Shown: positions 36,340 through 46,531 of the stretch, piece by piece
Layout: each line of letters opens with the position of its first letter
Numbering within the stretch: the first letter of the stretch is position 1
From: Plumapathes pennacea
Taxonomy: Eukaryota > Cnidaria > Anthozoa > Antipatharia > Myriopathidae
DNA length: 64,000 nt
Reading direction: 5' to 3'
Assembly: GCA_964036295.1 (NCBI GenBank)
Contig: OZ038463.1
Location: forward strand, 4,455,274-4,519,273
Position numbers and translations under genes: made by a program
Notes under the pieces: model-generated
Database searches by the model: none
What the model was told of the DNA's origin: nothing
Seen by the model: only the letters and a program-made list of their open reading frames with translations

Positions 36340-39300
36340 CTGAACTATGTGAACATACAAAATAGTAAGCAACTCTCTAAGCGGACACCTCTCTAAGGCG
36401 GACGCTAAATCTAGTCCCGAAGGCGTCCGCCTTAGAGAGAGAGTTGACTATAGCGGTATGGGAGCTAATTAAACTAGGGTCAACCTATTGCATTCATCAA
36501 TCCCATGCAGATGACTAAGTAAGAGTCACTTCATGGAATAGATGAATGTCATCCTCCTCAGATCACGCTTGACATTGTCGTCAACAATGGTATTGTACAG
36601 TACTCTAAGGCTATGTCCCTGTGTACAAAGAGCAGTCACAGTGCGTTTTAGGCGTTCCTTGGTGCTACGATAAACATTCCTTACGAAGCGCAGTGAAGAA
36701 TTTCTTAGTTTCACAGTGGCACAGTGGCACAGTGGCACTTTTCCCATACAAATCTCCGCTTAATATTTCTGAACTTCAAAATGCTACCAAATTCGATATA
36801 CGCGACCTGTCTGGTGCAAAGGGCCTAGATGAACAGTCGGCCGGATTGGGTTAAATTACATTTGCACTCGATTGACAATGATATTTCGCGATTCTCAGTG
36901 ACTCGATCTCTTCGTCGTTCATGAGCTGAATCCTTGCCTTACCCGAGTAGTTGTAAAAAAAAAATCACTGCCTGATGTGTAGCGCAACAACTGCCCAAAA
37001 CATGTGTTGACTATATACAAGTCAGACTCTTTGAGTACGAGAGCTTAAAAACAAAGGAAAAGACCAGTTGGTAATTCCCAAAAGTGGTCGCGGTAGTTTA
37101 CGAGAGCTTATATTAGGATTGGTTTGAGTGACAATTAAAACGGGGTTTCAAAATGGTGGTTGTAACTAGGACTGGTGGCTTACGAGAGCGGTCGGAAGAG
37201 CTTCGACCGTATTTATATGATATACACTTTTTGTTTTTCTTCAGACTCTTTAAATTCTTTTTGATATTTTATTTGCATGTGTGCAAAGGGACATGTGACT
37301 CCTCCTTTAAGGACAAAGCTCTGCTGGAAAATAGTGAGAAGCCTCGTGGTGGTCAGCGGGCAGCTCCAGACGGGGCCTGGGCCTGGGTTGTGTGTATCTC
37401 CGGTGTCCTGTCCTGTATCATCGTGTTCGGCTGCTGCTACAGCTTTGGTTTGCTGTTTCCTATGTTACTGGACGAATTCAAGGAGGGCAAAGCCAAAACA
37501 GGTTTGACCCATATGCAAGAATATTTAGAACACAGGGAGTGTTCTAAAGCCCGGATTGTGATTCGTTAGCCTGTTCTGTGTAAATTGTACACCATATGCT
37601 GTTTATGGACCGATTTTCCTCGTCACAAAGTCATTTAAATTGGGGAAGAGGGGAACTTTAGATGACCTACACGGACAGGCGCCGCCCAAAGGGTCGAAGG
37701 AAGGTATAGAAAAACGATGCCAATTTAGTAAATAGTCTGGACAGAGATCAATCGTATTGGCCTTACCAAAAGCACGTTGTTGAGTTTCACGTGCGGTCTT
37801 TCTGTTGAAAGGAGGCATAAAAAGGGGTCAAATGTTTACTAGAGGTATATAAACATCACTCATTTTGACTGCAGAATGGTCTGTTAAAGGGTCAGAGGTT
37901 AAAAGGCTTAAGGCGTAGGCTCCCAGTACAAAATTTCTACGTTATTTGTACTAATTTTCGCGGGAACTTAATTTTCGCGAAAATGGAACAGCCATATTTT
38001 GCGGGACTTTTTGCGATTTTCAAATTTCAAATTGAAGTTTTGCGATTTTCAACCCCATGAAAATTAGTACGAATCAATAGGTCATGTTCACTTTCCGTTT
38101 CTTTTTTTCCTTCTTTCTTAATTTTTTTTTCACTTATTTATTTTATTTATTTTTTATTTATTTTAATTTTTTGCAGCCTGGATCGGGTCTCTTGCCATCT
38201 CATCCTCCGGAATCTTGGCTCCCATCGCAGGAAAGCTTTGTAGGCGCCTGGGTCCACGTTTGGTGATCATTTACGGGGCCTTGCTATGCGTGGCCGGCCT
38301 GCTGCTCACGACCCAAGTCCCCAGTATCTCGTGGATGTACCTGACCTACGGCGGCGTATTTGGCCTGGGATCTAGTGCAATCTACATGGCGACTTTTCTG
38401 GAAGTTCCAAAACACTTTTTCAAAAGACGATCTCTTGCCACGGCAATGATTTCAATGGGCCCTGGAGGGGGGTTAATTATAATAAGCCCAATCCTGCAGG
38501 CTTTGTTGGACGTTCTTCACTGGAGGCAAGCCGTTATGGCCATGGCGGGGATTGTTTCATTTTGTGGTTTTCTTGGATGTACGTACAGCAAAAGACTGTC
38601 GGATAACAGTTATACCGACCAATCCGCCCCGATCGATCTGAAGGAGGATTCTAGAAGCGCAAAGAATAATAGACTCAAGGGGCTGCTTTTCTTGAAAAAT
38701 GCATCATATCTGAGTCTTGTAATGATCACTGCAGTGGCTTTTATTGGTCATGGTGTTCCCCCGGTTCATTTGGTAAGTTTACTTAAATGACGTGAAAATA
38801 TCACGTGTTTAGTACCAATAGTTTTGGATTTGCGGTCACATGCGCCTAACATAATCAAATAAGCACAAAAGCAATTGTTGCAGCGAATTTGCATTAGATT
38901 TGGTATGTCTGGGCCTTATTGAGCAGACTTTCGGGCCTTTTACAACTGTAAGCAAAACAGAGGGTGTCCGCCTAATACAGGGCCGCTTACTTACGTTTTG
39001 CACGGCTATGAAACATCTCTCTTTTTTTTTACCAGATTCGCTACTCTGAAGACCTCGGCATAACAGCCCATATAGCATCCCGCTTATATCTGTGCAGCGG
39101 TTTGGGGTCTCAGCTAGGCAGACTTATCACGGGCCGATTGTGTGATTTCAGCTGGTTCAATCCAAGAATGTTCCTGCACTTAGGTTTGGTTCTCAGTGGA
39201 GTTTCGCTTCTGTTGTTGCCTCAGATAACCAGTTACTCCCTGTTGCTGTTGTATTCCTCCGTGTATGGAGTTGCGGACGGACTTTTCTGTTGCGGTTCTA

Positions 39301-40422
39301 TTCTTTCAATAATGTCGTGCCTCAAAGCAAATGAAACTCCCATCGGCTATGGTATTTTTCAGCTGGTGGTTTGCCTGGCCCTTGCCGGCGGACCCCCGTT
39401 AGGAGGTAAGTCAGTTCGAACCCATGGGCAGCGACTCAGTCTCGAAGACGAGTTTGCCACAGTTTTTGTTACTGCAGTGCATCAGTCTTTAGATATCTTA
39501 ATCAAAACAAACAAGAAAGTTGGTACCTTTCATGCGTTTACACATGTCCAACATATCCCATGTGACGCCGATGGACAAGTAGGAAATTCAGCTTGACCGT
39601 TAGTCTATCAGTCACCGCCGGTCAATACTTTGGAGGCCTGTCTGTACACTTATAAGTGTGTTGCTTTGTTCTAAAACTGTGTCTGATGGACGTCAGTATT
39701 AAAGTCCTCCGATCCATCGGGCTGTACCGTCAGTCAACCTGTATGCAGGCAAGACATCAAACGAAAGCTTTTTTATGGTTGCATTCTTATGGCTTTTTCT
39801 TTGTTAAACATGCCTTTGTTTGCAAAAGTGCCAAATGCTTGACTTATGGTTTCATTTACACTACCTATAACAGCTTAACCTAACCGGGGAGGATACTCCC
39901 ATATATTAGCCATATAGGTATGTGTCGCCCCAAAGGGCGAGTCTGAAATAGAGTATCAATTTTATCCTTTAGTCTGGAATAGGGTCGGAGATTTTGATAT
40001 TTGGTTTGAAATAGGGTCGAAAATTGCACATTTTGGTCTGAAATAGGGTCCAAAATCGCACATTTTGGTCTGAAATAGGGTCGAAAATTTTGGTCTGAAA
40101 TAGGGTAAGGGTTTTCAGTCCCGGGCGGCACACTTCCACCCAAACCTTTGAGGAGTACCCCCCCCCCCCCCCCCCGGGAACCTAACCTCGACAAACATTA
40201 AACAGTTCTTTAATTACTTTTTGTCTGGCAGGTCTTATTGCAGATATCTATGGTTCCTACACTCCAGCCTTTTACGTCGCTGGAGGCTTTGTGATGCTTG
40301 GCACGATAGCAATGTTCTTCACGTACCGTTTGAAACCTACAACAAAGAAAAGCACCGACGTGGAAAGCACAGCAACATCTTATGAACTCTTGGTGGTAAC
40401 CGACAAGGTGTCTGTATTGTGA
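35200..40422 (+). CDS. SLC16-like transporter, gene E (5' end unclear)
   Basis: Exons: 35200-35214 (MASNA, proposed), about 37289-37501, 38177-38772, 39036-39405 and 40232-40422. The body is intact: APDGAWAW, KHFFKRRSLATAMISMGPGG, TM8 GSQLGRLITGRL, tail YELLVVTDKVSVL. Exon 2 has one extra Ala codon before the PDGAWAW motif. Copies A to D have a phase-0 acceptor for exon 2, but here no AG lies in phase 0 upstream of CDSSFKDKALLE. The candidates CTTCAG at 37,241-37,246 and CAAAG at 37,284-37,288 are in phases 2 and 1. An in-frame ATG at 37153 would add about 50 odd hydrophobic residues. So this may be a gene with a new start or one losing function. It is the last copy of the array. Confidence 0.7.
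35790..36240. mobile_element. 451-bp foldback MITE with TATTT duplication
   Basis: It starts CCACAGGCAGCCCACAAGGT and ends with the exact inverse ACCTTGTGGGCTGCCTGTGG. Arms of about 200 bp pair throughout, including TTTGGCGCCGATT/AATCGGCGCCAAA. TATTT sits immediately outside both ends. It lies in gene E intron 1. Confidence 0.88.
36307..36339. repeat. Poly-T tract
   Basis: About 33 T residues. The adjacent 36,368-36,447 pairs TCTAAGGCGGAC with GTCCGCCTTAGA and resembles the end of a Tc1/mariner-type MITE. Confidence 0.8.
39885..40178. mobile_element. hAT-type MITE, second copy
   Basis: Same family as 8265-8650: CGGGGAGGATACTCCCATATA at the left, GGAGTACCCCC...CCCGGG at the right. The 8-bp duplication AACCTAAC lies directly outside (39877-39884 and 40179-40186). 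The interior holds four or five copies of a roughly 35-bp unit containing GGTCTGAAATAGGGTC. It lies in gene E intron 4 next to the last exon. Confidence 0.88.
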
Positions 40423-41685
40423 AAAACTCGAAGTACGAAACTTATGCCGCATTTTTACCAATTGCTCTAGACTGTACCATTTTGCCAGGTTAACCCGATT
40501 ACAACACCTTTTGTTACTCTAGGTAAAATTTATGTTCGAAGCGCAATTAAGCTCATCCTATTAGCTCCATTTGCTTTTATTGTCATTTTTAGCATAAAGA
40601 AATGAGAAGGTTTAGCAAATAACGCGACCTCATCGATGTGTTATGAACTAGAACAAGCATTTAGTCGGTCTTTTCCTAAAATTTTCCCGCTTGTTGGCCA
40701 AGAAATGGAAAGAAGTCATTTCAATCAATCCTTTGTTTTGCGCCTATAGAAGTATATCATCTAAAATACGATCGGTAAATCTTTAATTGGCGTAATATTG
40801 GGCTTTAAACAACTGGGCGTTGGACCACGGACTCACTTGTATACCCCGTTGTGTACTGACAGAGTCCACACTAGAAACAAACTAAGAAAGATGGCTTCGT
40901 TGTAGGAGCTCACAGCAGCAGCTAACAGTAGTGTACCACGTTTCTCTGACCAAAAATATGAAGAAAAACAAAAACTCCATGTTTCAAATCACAAACAATA
41001 AATCGACAATTTGTCATTTATGGCAAGCTCAGTTCTACTCAGTGACCGTCTTCGCCCCAAGCCCACACATTTTCAAATTCCATAGTAGACAGACTGACAC
41101 ATACAAACTGTCCATCTCCCGGATCTATTTAACCGTTATTTGGTCAGGGAGTTAACAGCGTCTGGAATTCGAATAGAGTATTTTTTGTCTCGACTACTGT
41201 GAGTATGTCTGATTCTTCCCTCTGAACTTCCGTGCAGGGGGAGGGGGCTTCACTTTTCTTAAATCTTTTTTGATCTTAGGTCAAATTCCTTTCTGGTAAA
41301 CAGCTTGTTTCACTAACAAACTACTAACGTCATCAGGAATCGGGTGTTAGTGGGGTATCATTATTATTAAATTATAATTAGTTTTATCATATTATATAGT
41401 TACTTATTGAATTATATTACCATCGTATTTGTAAGAGAGATGGTTGCATCAGGGATGGGGAGGGTTTTTTTTTTTTTTTGCAATTCCTTGGTGGCAAGCA
41501 TTTTAACCAGGGTGATTCGGCGTGAAATAAAAAGAAATCAGGAAATAAGACAACTAAATAAAATAAAAACAACAGTACTAGTTTGTTGTTGTTGTCGTTG
41601 TTGTTGTTGTTGCAGTCAAACCGCACCTTACGGATATCTCTATATTCTCATTTGGTCCTGGCAAAATTCTCATTTATTATAAGGC
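40423..41685. other. Gene E downstream spacer
   Basis: No exon is supported. It holds a poly-T run at 41,466-41,479 and a GTT tract at 41,583-41,612. Confidence 0.5.
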
Positions 41686-42010
41686 AAGAGTGTTTTATTG
41701 GACTATAGACCACTCGTAAATCTTCATACGAATCCACATCCGGGACACGAGTGGCGTATTTTCCATATCCTCACAAATGATGACGTCATTTTCCGCTTTT
41801 GCTTGATTTTTTCCTAAAAAACAGTGTCTATATAACAAAAAGAAAATTATACGGCAGCTTGAAGATAAAGCTTTTATTTTTTGTGGCAAAAGCAATATTT
41901 TACTTGCTGCGCTCGTTTGTAAAATATTTGTAAGTACCACTCCAATATAAAACTCGTGTCTTCGCGCCATCATGTATAACATATCCCCTGTGTATCTTCG
42001 TTTAAAAAAC
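41686..42010. repeat. Dispersed MITE-like repeat, copy 1
   Basis: It aligns in the same orientation with 56,745-57,050. Shared landmarks are ACATCCGGGAC, CGAGTGGC, TATTTTCCATATCCTCAC, AAAAAGAAAATTA and GCTTGAAGATA. The part AAAGCTTTTATTTTTTGTGG pairs with a later inverse in both copies. Confidence 0.75.
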
Positions 42011-42244
42011 CTCGATATTACAGATACCCTATATATTACGGACACCGTACACCTAAACTCGGCCGTACAGAGCAATATAGTATTTTTCAGAGAAATGTGC
42101 GAACGGTGTTTTGTGAGTGTATGCAGGTGTTGACACACAACAGACAACATCAGACGAATGCCGCATTAAAACGCGGCTGTCAAAACCAAGAAAGTGAAGC
42201 CCGTCCATTTGTATAATTAACGGTGAACAATTGTTATTTTGCAG

Positions 42245-42409
42245 TATGTCCTAAGCGTGGCTGAGAAAAGTGACAAATTACAACTAGAGGAAGAATTTTG
42301 TCGATTGATGGAAAGTGGGAAAGTAGAACTTTTACTAGACAAGAATAGGACGCTTTTTATTCCTCAAGAAAAAATATTTCGAAAACGATATAAAAAGCGA
42401 GGAGCTTAA
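42245..42409 (+). CDS. Unrecognised terminal exon-like ORF
   Basis: A clean acceptor (TTATTTTGCAG) opens a 54-residue charged reading frame in phase 0 that ends in TAA: YVLSVAEKSDKLQLEEEF, then CRLMESGKVELLLDKN, then EKIFRKRYKKRGA. Codon use looks coding, but the family is not recognised and no upstream exon was found. A near-identical copy at 45508 is frameshifted. It may be the last exon of a captured or transposon-borne gene. Confidence 0.45.
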   Translation, partial: YVLSVAEKSDKLQLEEEFCRLMESGKVELLLDKNRTLFIPQEKIFRKRYKKRGA

Positions 42410-42601
42410 AATTCATAACATTATACTAATTTTCAACTATTTATCATAACAAAAGGTTGTCTTTCTGTCTCACTGATTGAGATGCCCGACACGCAGCGGC
42501 TGTCCGCAGGCTATTTTGCCTCAACTTCTTCAAAGTTATTTGCTGCCGTTAATTGTAAATGCCAAGCTTTGAAATATATTTAAAAACACTGTAGCCATAA
42601 A

Positions 42602-42800
42602 GCTGGTGTTACACTGGTCGATTGGCAACGACGATTTGCAACGTCGATTTGCTCCAAATTCGCGCAACGGTGTTCGCAAGTTTATGAATCGTTTTGCAGC
42701 ACTGCAAACATCGCGAAAAATCGTTCGCAAAGGGGTGTTGCACCTAAACAATTTTTAGCGCAAAATCGTATCGTTGCAAATTGACCAGTGTAACACCACC
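42602..42800. mobile_element. ~200-bp MITE, GGTGTTACACTGGTC ends
   Basis: GGTGTTACACTGGTC at 42604-42618 has its exact inverse at 42783-42797, and the arms extend inward (GCAACGA / TCGTTGC) with mismatches. Confidence 0.8.
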
Positions 42801-42887
42801 TTAAAGCGGCTGAGTATTTCACTTTTGTGCATGGCGTGTCTTGGCCGGACGTTCGTTGTCAATTATAAGTTAGTCACCATGGACCAG

Positions 42888-44945
42888 GGGCCAATTCGAT
42901 AAATATTTATGTGTATTTTACAAGTTGGACCATTATTCAAACACCACTAAACGGACTCTACTCCAGCAAAGTCTGTACAATATTACAGATACAGGTCCCC
43001 AGTGCACAACGGTCCGTGGGTCTTCCGTCCATTCAATTTTCGTATAAATTACAAAATCAAAAATTGAATATTGAAGTTTCCAATTTTCATATTTTATTGT
43101 TTATGCGGCAATGAAAATTAGAAATTCCTCTTGGACTTTGCATCGATGTATATTCTCAACAATCCAAAATTGAATTTGGTTTTCCGATTTGTCCTTTTCG
43201 ATGTGTTCGAAAATCAGAAATCTAACCACCAGTTTCCCTTTTCCATCCGTTGAAAAGCGACAAAAATTGGACGCATACTTCGTATGATTTGAACGGGAGA
43301 TCAATTTTCAATTGAAACATCGAATTTTGACAAAATTTCCCGAGGGGGAGGGTATGGCTAGTCTGTTTCGGCTGCTAGTTTGCCGAGTGTGTGAGGGTAC
43401 TTGGCTCTTTGTTTGTCAAGGGGAGGGGACACGGGATTTTCTGGACTACTCTTAGCCGAAAATGGCGGCGCGCAAGAGGTTTATTTTGTAAAGACGACGA
43501 ATTGATGTGTGATTGCCTGAGTCAACAAAGTGTGGTAACGACTGTGGAATGGAAACGCCGAAGATTGGGCGCCTATGTGGGCTAAGAGACCGAACTCGTG
43601 CAGTTTATTTCACCTTGCTAGCTATTGGGTTTTTCTTTCTTCGTGTCTGACAGCATTAAACAAAACATTATCATTAGCTCTCAGAAAATAAAGGAGGCTG
43701 TTCGTAGCAAAACAATACAAAACGAACGAGCGACGGCCGCAGCGGCACAACAACAACAAAAGGATGGGCAAAACAATATTTCGTGTGTCGTAATAGGCAA
43801 TTGACTACAAGACGTGAACTGAAAACTGGAACAATTTATTTACCAAATATGTCGGTTCAGAATAATTTTCGGCGTATGTACACTTTCGCCAGTATCCTGT
43901 TGGCAGTTGCCTTCCTGTTTATAGATCTAGAAAGAGATATGCATCTAGATTACAATTAAATGGAAAGAGATTCTGCTCTATCATATTTGGTAAATAAATT
44001 GTTCCAGTTTTTAGTTCACGTCTTCTAGTCAATTGCCTATTATGACACACGAAAGATTACCCACTGTAACGAATGTATTTTGCCTATCCTTTTGTTGTTG
44101 CCGCTGCAGTCGTCGCTCGTTCGTTTTGCCTTGTTTTGCTGCGAACAGCCTCCTTGATTTTCCGAGAGCTAACGATGATGTTTTGTTTAATGCTGTCAGG
44201 AACGAAGAAAGAAAAACCCAGTTGCACAAGTTCGGTCTCTTAACTGTCATTACGACGTTCGGCGGCCATACTTAGCCCACATCGGCGCCTAATCTTTGGC
44301 GTTTCCATTCCACAATCATTACCACACTTTGTAGACTCAGGTAATCACACATCAATTCGTCGTCTTTACAAAATAAACCTCTTGCGCGCCGCCATTTTCG
44401 GGCTAAGAGTGGTCCAGAAAATCCCGTGTCCCCTCCCCTTGACAAACGAAGAACCAAGTACCCTCATACACTCGGGAAACTAGCAGCCGAAACAGACCAG
44501 CCTTACCCTCCCCCTCTGATGTACGAAAATTGAAAATTGATCTCCCGTTCGAATCCTGCGAAGTATGCGTCCGTTTTTGTCGCTTTTCAGCGGATGGAAA
44601 AGGGAAACTGGTGGTTAGATTTCTGATTTTCGAACACACTAGAAAGGAGAAATCGGAAAACTAAATTCAATTTTGGATTGTTGAAAATATACATCGATGC
44701 AAAGTCCAAGAGGAATTTCTAATTTTCATTGCCGCATAAACGATAAAATATGAAAATTGGAAACTTCAAATATTCAATTTTTGATTTTGTAACTTATACG
44801 AAAATTGAATGGACGGAAGACCCACGGACCCACAACCACAACAGTATTTGGCTATTGTGTTGGATTAAAGTGTGTTTTAACGCGTGGGAAATTGGTCCGA
44901 CTTGTAAAATACACTTGTAAAATAATGCTTTATTGAATTGGCCTC
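42888..44945. mobile_element. MITE copy split by a 1.8-kb palindrome
   Basis: The left part (42888 to about 42995) and right part (about 44845-44945) match the two ends of the intact element at 44,949-45,182. Shared features are GCCAATTC(A/G)ATAAA, TTTTACAAGTT(G/A)GACC, CACTAA(A/G)CGGACT and, at the right, CAGTATTTGGC and TTTATTGAATTGG. Everything between is the palindrome, so the palindromic element inserted into an older MITE. Confidence 0.75.
43011..44830. repeat. 1.82-kb imperfect palindrome (foldback element)
   Basis: The left arm 43011-43850 and right arm 43982-44830 are inverted copies, about 840 bp each, with a loop of about 130 bp. The outer ends GGTCCGTGGGTCTTCCGTCC / GGACGGAAGACCCACGGACC match exactly, as do inner landmarks such as CAATTTATTTACCAAATATG. 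The arms differ by scattered substitutions and small indels. No protein family is visible in either arm. Confidence 0.9.
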
Positions 44946-44948
44946 TGG

Positions 44949-45182
44949 CGCCAATTCAATAAACATTTACTGGAAGGTGTGTTTTACAAGTTAGACCTTT
45001 ATTCCAACGCCACTAAGCGGACTTTAATCTGACAAAAATTTCGCAAATATTACATAGAATATCTGATATGGTTAGGTAAACAGTATTTGGCAATGATCTT
45101 AGATTGAAGTACATTTTAACTTCTGAGAAAATTGGTTCAACTTGTAAAGTACATCGAAAACGTTTTATTGAATTGGACCCAG
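44949..45182. mobile_element. Intact ~234-bp MITE, GCCAATTCAATAAA ends
   Basis: The left end CGCCAATTCAATAAACATTT pairs with GTTTTATTGAATTGG at the right end. TTTTACAAGTTAGACC pairs with GGTTCAACTTGTAAAG. It is the reference copy for the split element just to its left. Confidence 0.8.
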
Positions 45183-45355
45183 CATTTGATTGTACACGCG
45201 TACTTTGTTAAACAATTCAGACCATGCAGCACTATATATTCTAGATGTGGTACCGATCAGTTCCAAGAAAGTGGGAGATGTCGTGTATTTTTAGTTCAGA
45301 TATAAAGTGAAAAATAGAAGATACTACAGCTAGATATGAATAGGCCGCTTTTCAT

Positions 45356-45690
45356 TCCGCGAACGGTGTTTTGTGAGTGTATGCAGGTGTTGACACACAA
45401 CAAACAACATTAGACGAATGCCGCGTTAAAACGCGCTGTCAAAACCAAGAAAGTGTAGCCCCGTCCATTTGTATAATTAAACGGTGAACAATATTGTTAT
45501 TTTGCAGTATATCCTAAGCGTGGCTGAGAAAAGTGACAAATTACAACTAGAGGAAGAATTTTGTCGATTAATGGAAAGTGGGAAAATAGAACTTTGCTAG
45601 ACATGAATTGGACGCTTTTTATTCCTCAAGAAAAAATATTTCGAAAACGATCTAAAAAGCGAGGAGTTTAAAATTCATAACATTATACTA
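45356..45690. repeat. Segmental duplicate of 42,095-42,427
   Basis: About 330 bp near-identical to 42,095-42,427, including a non-coding lead-in (GTGAGTGTATGCAGGTGTTG) and the exon-like ORF. The copies are in direct orientation and flank the palindrome cluster. Confidence 0.9.
45508..45600 (+). pseudogene. Frameshifted copy of the 42,245 exon
   Basis: The same acceptor and the first 29 codons are kept, then a 2-base deletion turns GAACTTTTACTAGAC into GAACTTTGCTAGAC. This gives a premature TAG at 45598-45600, while the remaining 3' part is still present out of frame. Confidence 0.7.
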
Positions 45691-45692
45691 AA

Positions 45693-45870
45693 GCCTGGTC
45701 CTCACTAGCGCATAAGCATAAGCATAAGCACAAGCATAAGCATAAGAATAAGAGAGCAACAGTGGCGACATAAGCATAAGCATAAGGAACGGACGCGTTT
45801 GATCCTTATGCTTATGCTTATGTCGCCACTGTCTCTCACTTATTGTTATGCTTATGCTTATGGGGAATAC
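45693..45870. mobile_element. Hexamer (CATAAG)n hairpin element
   Basis: It starts AAGCCTGGTCCTCACTAGCG and continues in CATAAG hexamers. 45760-45787 and 45804-45831 are perfect 28-bp inverted repeats around a 16-base loop. A half-element with the inverse start (CGCTAGTGAGGACCAGGCTT) lies at 50,338-50,385. Confidence 0.8.
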
Positions 45871-46146
45871 ATATAAACACATAATAACTTTACTCTGTAA
45901 TTAAAATTTCGCGGGGCGTAAAACTTTTTATTATATACATACTGAGACACTCACGAAAAAGCCATATCGTAAAATTTCGTACGCAAATGAGTTCTAGCCA
46001 ATGAGAGCCCGCGAACGACGCTTTTCACACGTGAAAAAAATCGTTCGTCCAATCACAAGCTGCGAACGACGATTTTTCACTACTTTTAAAGGGTTTCCCG
46101 GTCCCATCATAAATGTCTCAGTATGTATATAATAAACAGAAAACAT

Positions 46147-46283
46147 CATGGAAAGTGCTTTGTACAGTTTTTATTCACTCGTTGTTTCGTATCATAAAAC
46201 TCACTCGCTCGCAAAGCCTCGCTCGTTCGTTTTATGATACTTCACAACTCGTGAATAAAAACCGTACGCGCGCACTTTCCATG
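46147..46283. mobile_element. 137-bp hairpin MITE
   Basis: CATGGAAAGTGC is mirrored by GCACTTTCCATG, and the arms go on through TTTTTATTCAC / GTGAATAAAAA and ATCATAAAAC / GTTTTATGAT. Confidence 0.8.
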
Positions 46284-46376
46284 AAGTAATCTCTATATAC
46301 TAAACAAAAATTTATAGAATAAAAACGCTCGGGGCGTGTTACCAATTGGGTTCACGCCCGTTTCGCTATTATAATA

Positions 46377-46531
46377 CAGTCGAACACCGCTATTTCGAAC
46401 TCGGTTAATTGGAAGTCCCCGTTATTTCGATATTAGCCGATTCCTCTTGGATTAGCTTGTTTACTCCGAAACCCCGCATTTATTAACTTCTTTTTCGTGT
46501 ACCGTGTGACTCCGATAGCGGGGTTCGATTG
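46377..46531. mobile_element. Tc1/mariner-type (Tigger-like) MITE
   Basis: The left end CAGTCGAACACCGCTAT and the right end (minus strand) CAATCGAACCCCGCTAT are flanked by TA on both sides. The family is inferred from the TA duplication and CAGT-type ends. Confidence 0.75.

Noticed and set aside
41695..42150. 151-aa minus-strand ORF
   Set aside because: It lies across a dispersed MITE-like repeat whose second copy (56,745) does not keep the frame.
43391..44457. Similar ORFs of 61-64 aa in both palindrome arms as a conserved peptide
   Set aside because: The match follows from the inverted duplication itself, and amino-acid changes between arms are not rarer than expected from the nucleotide differences.
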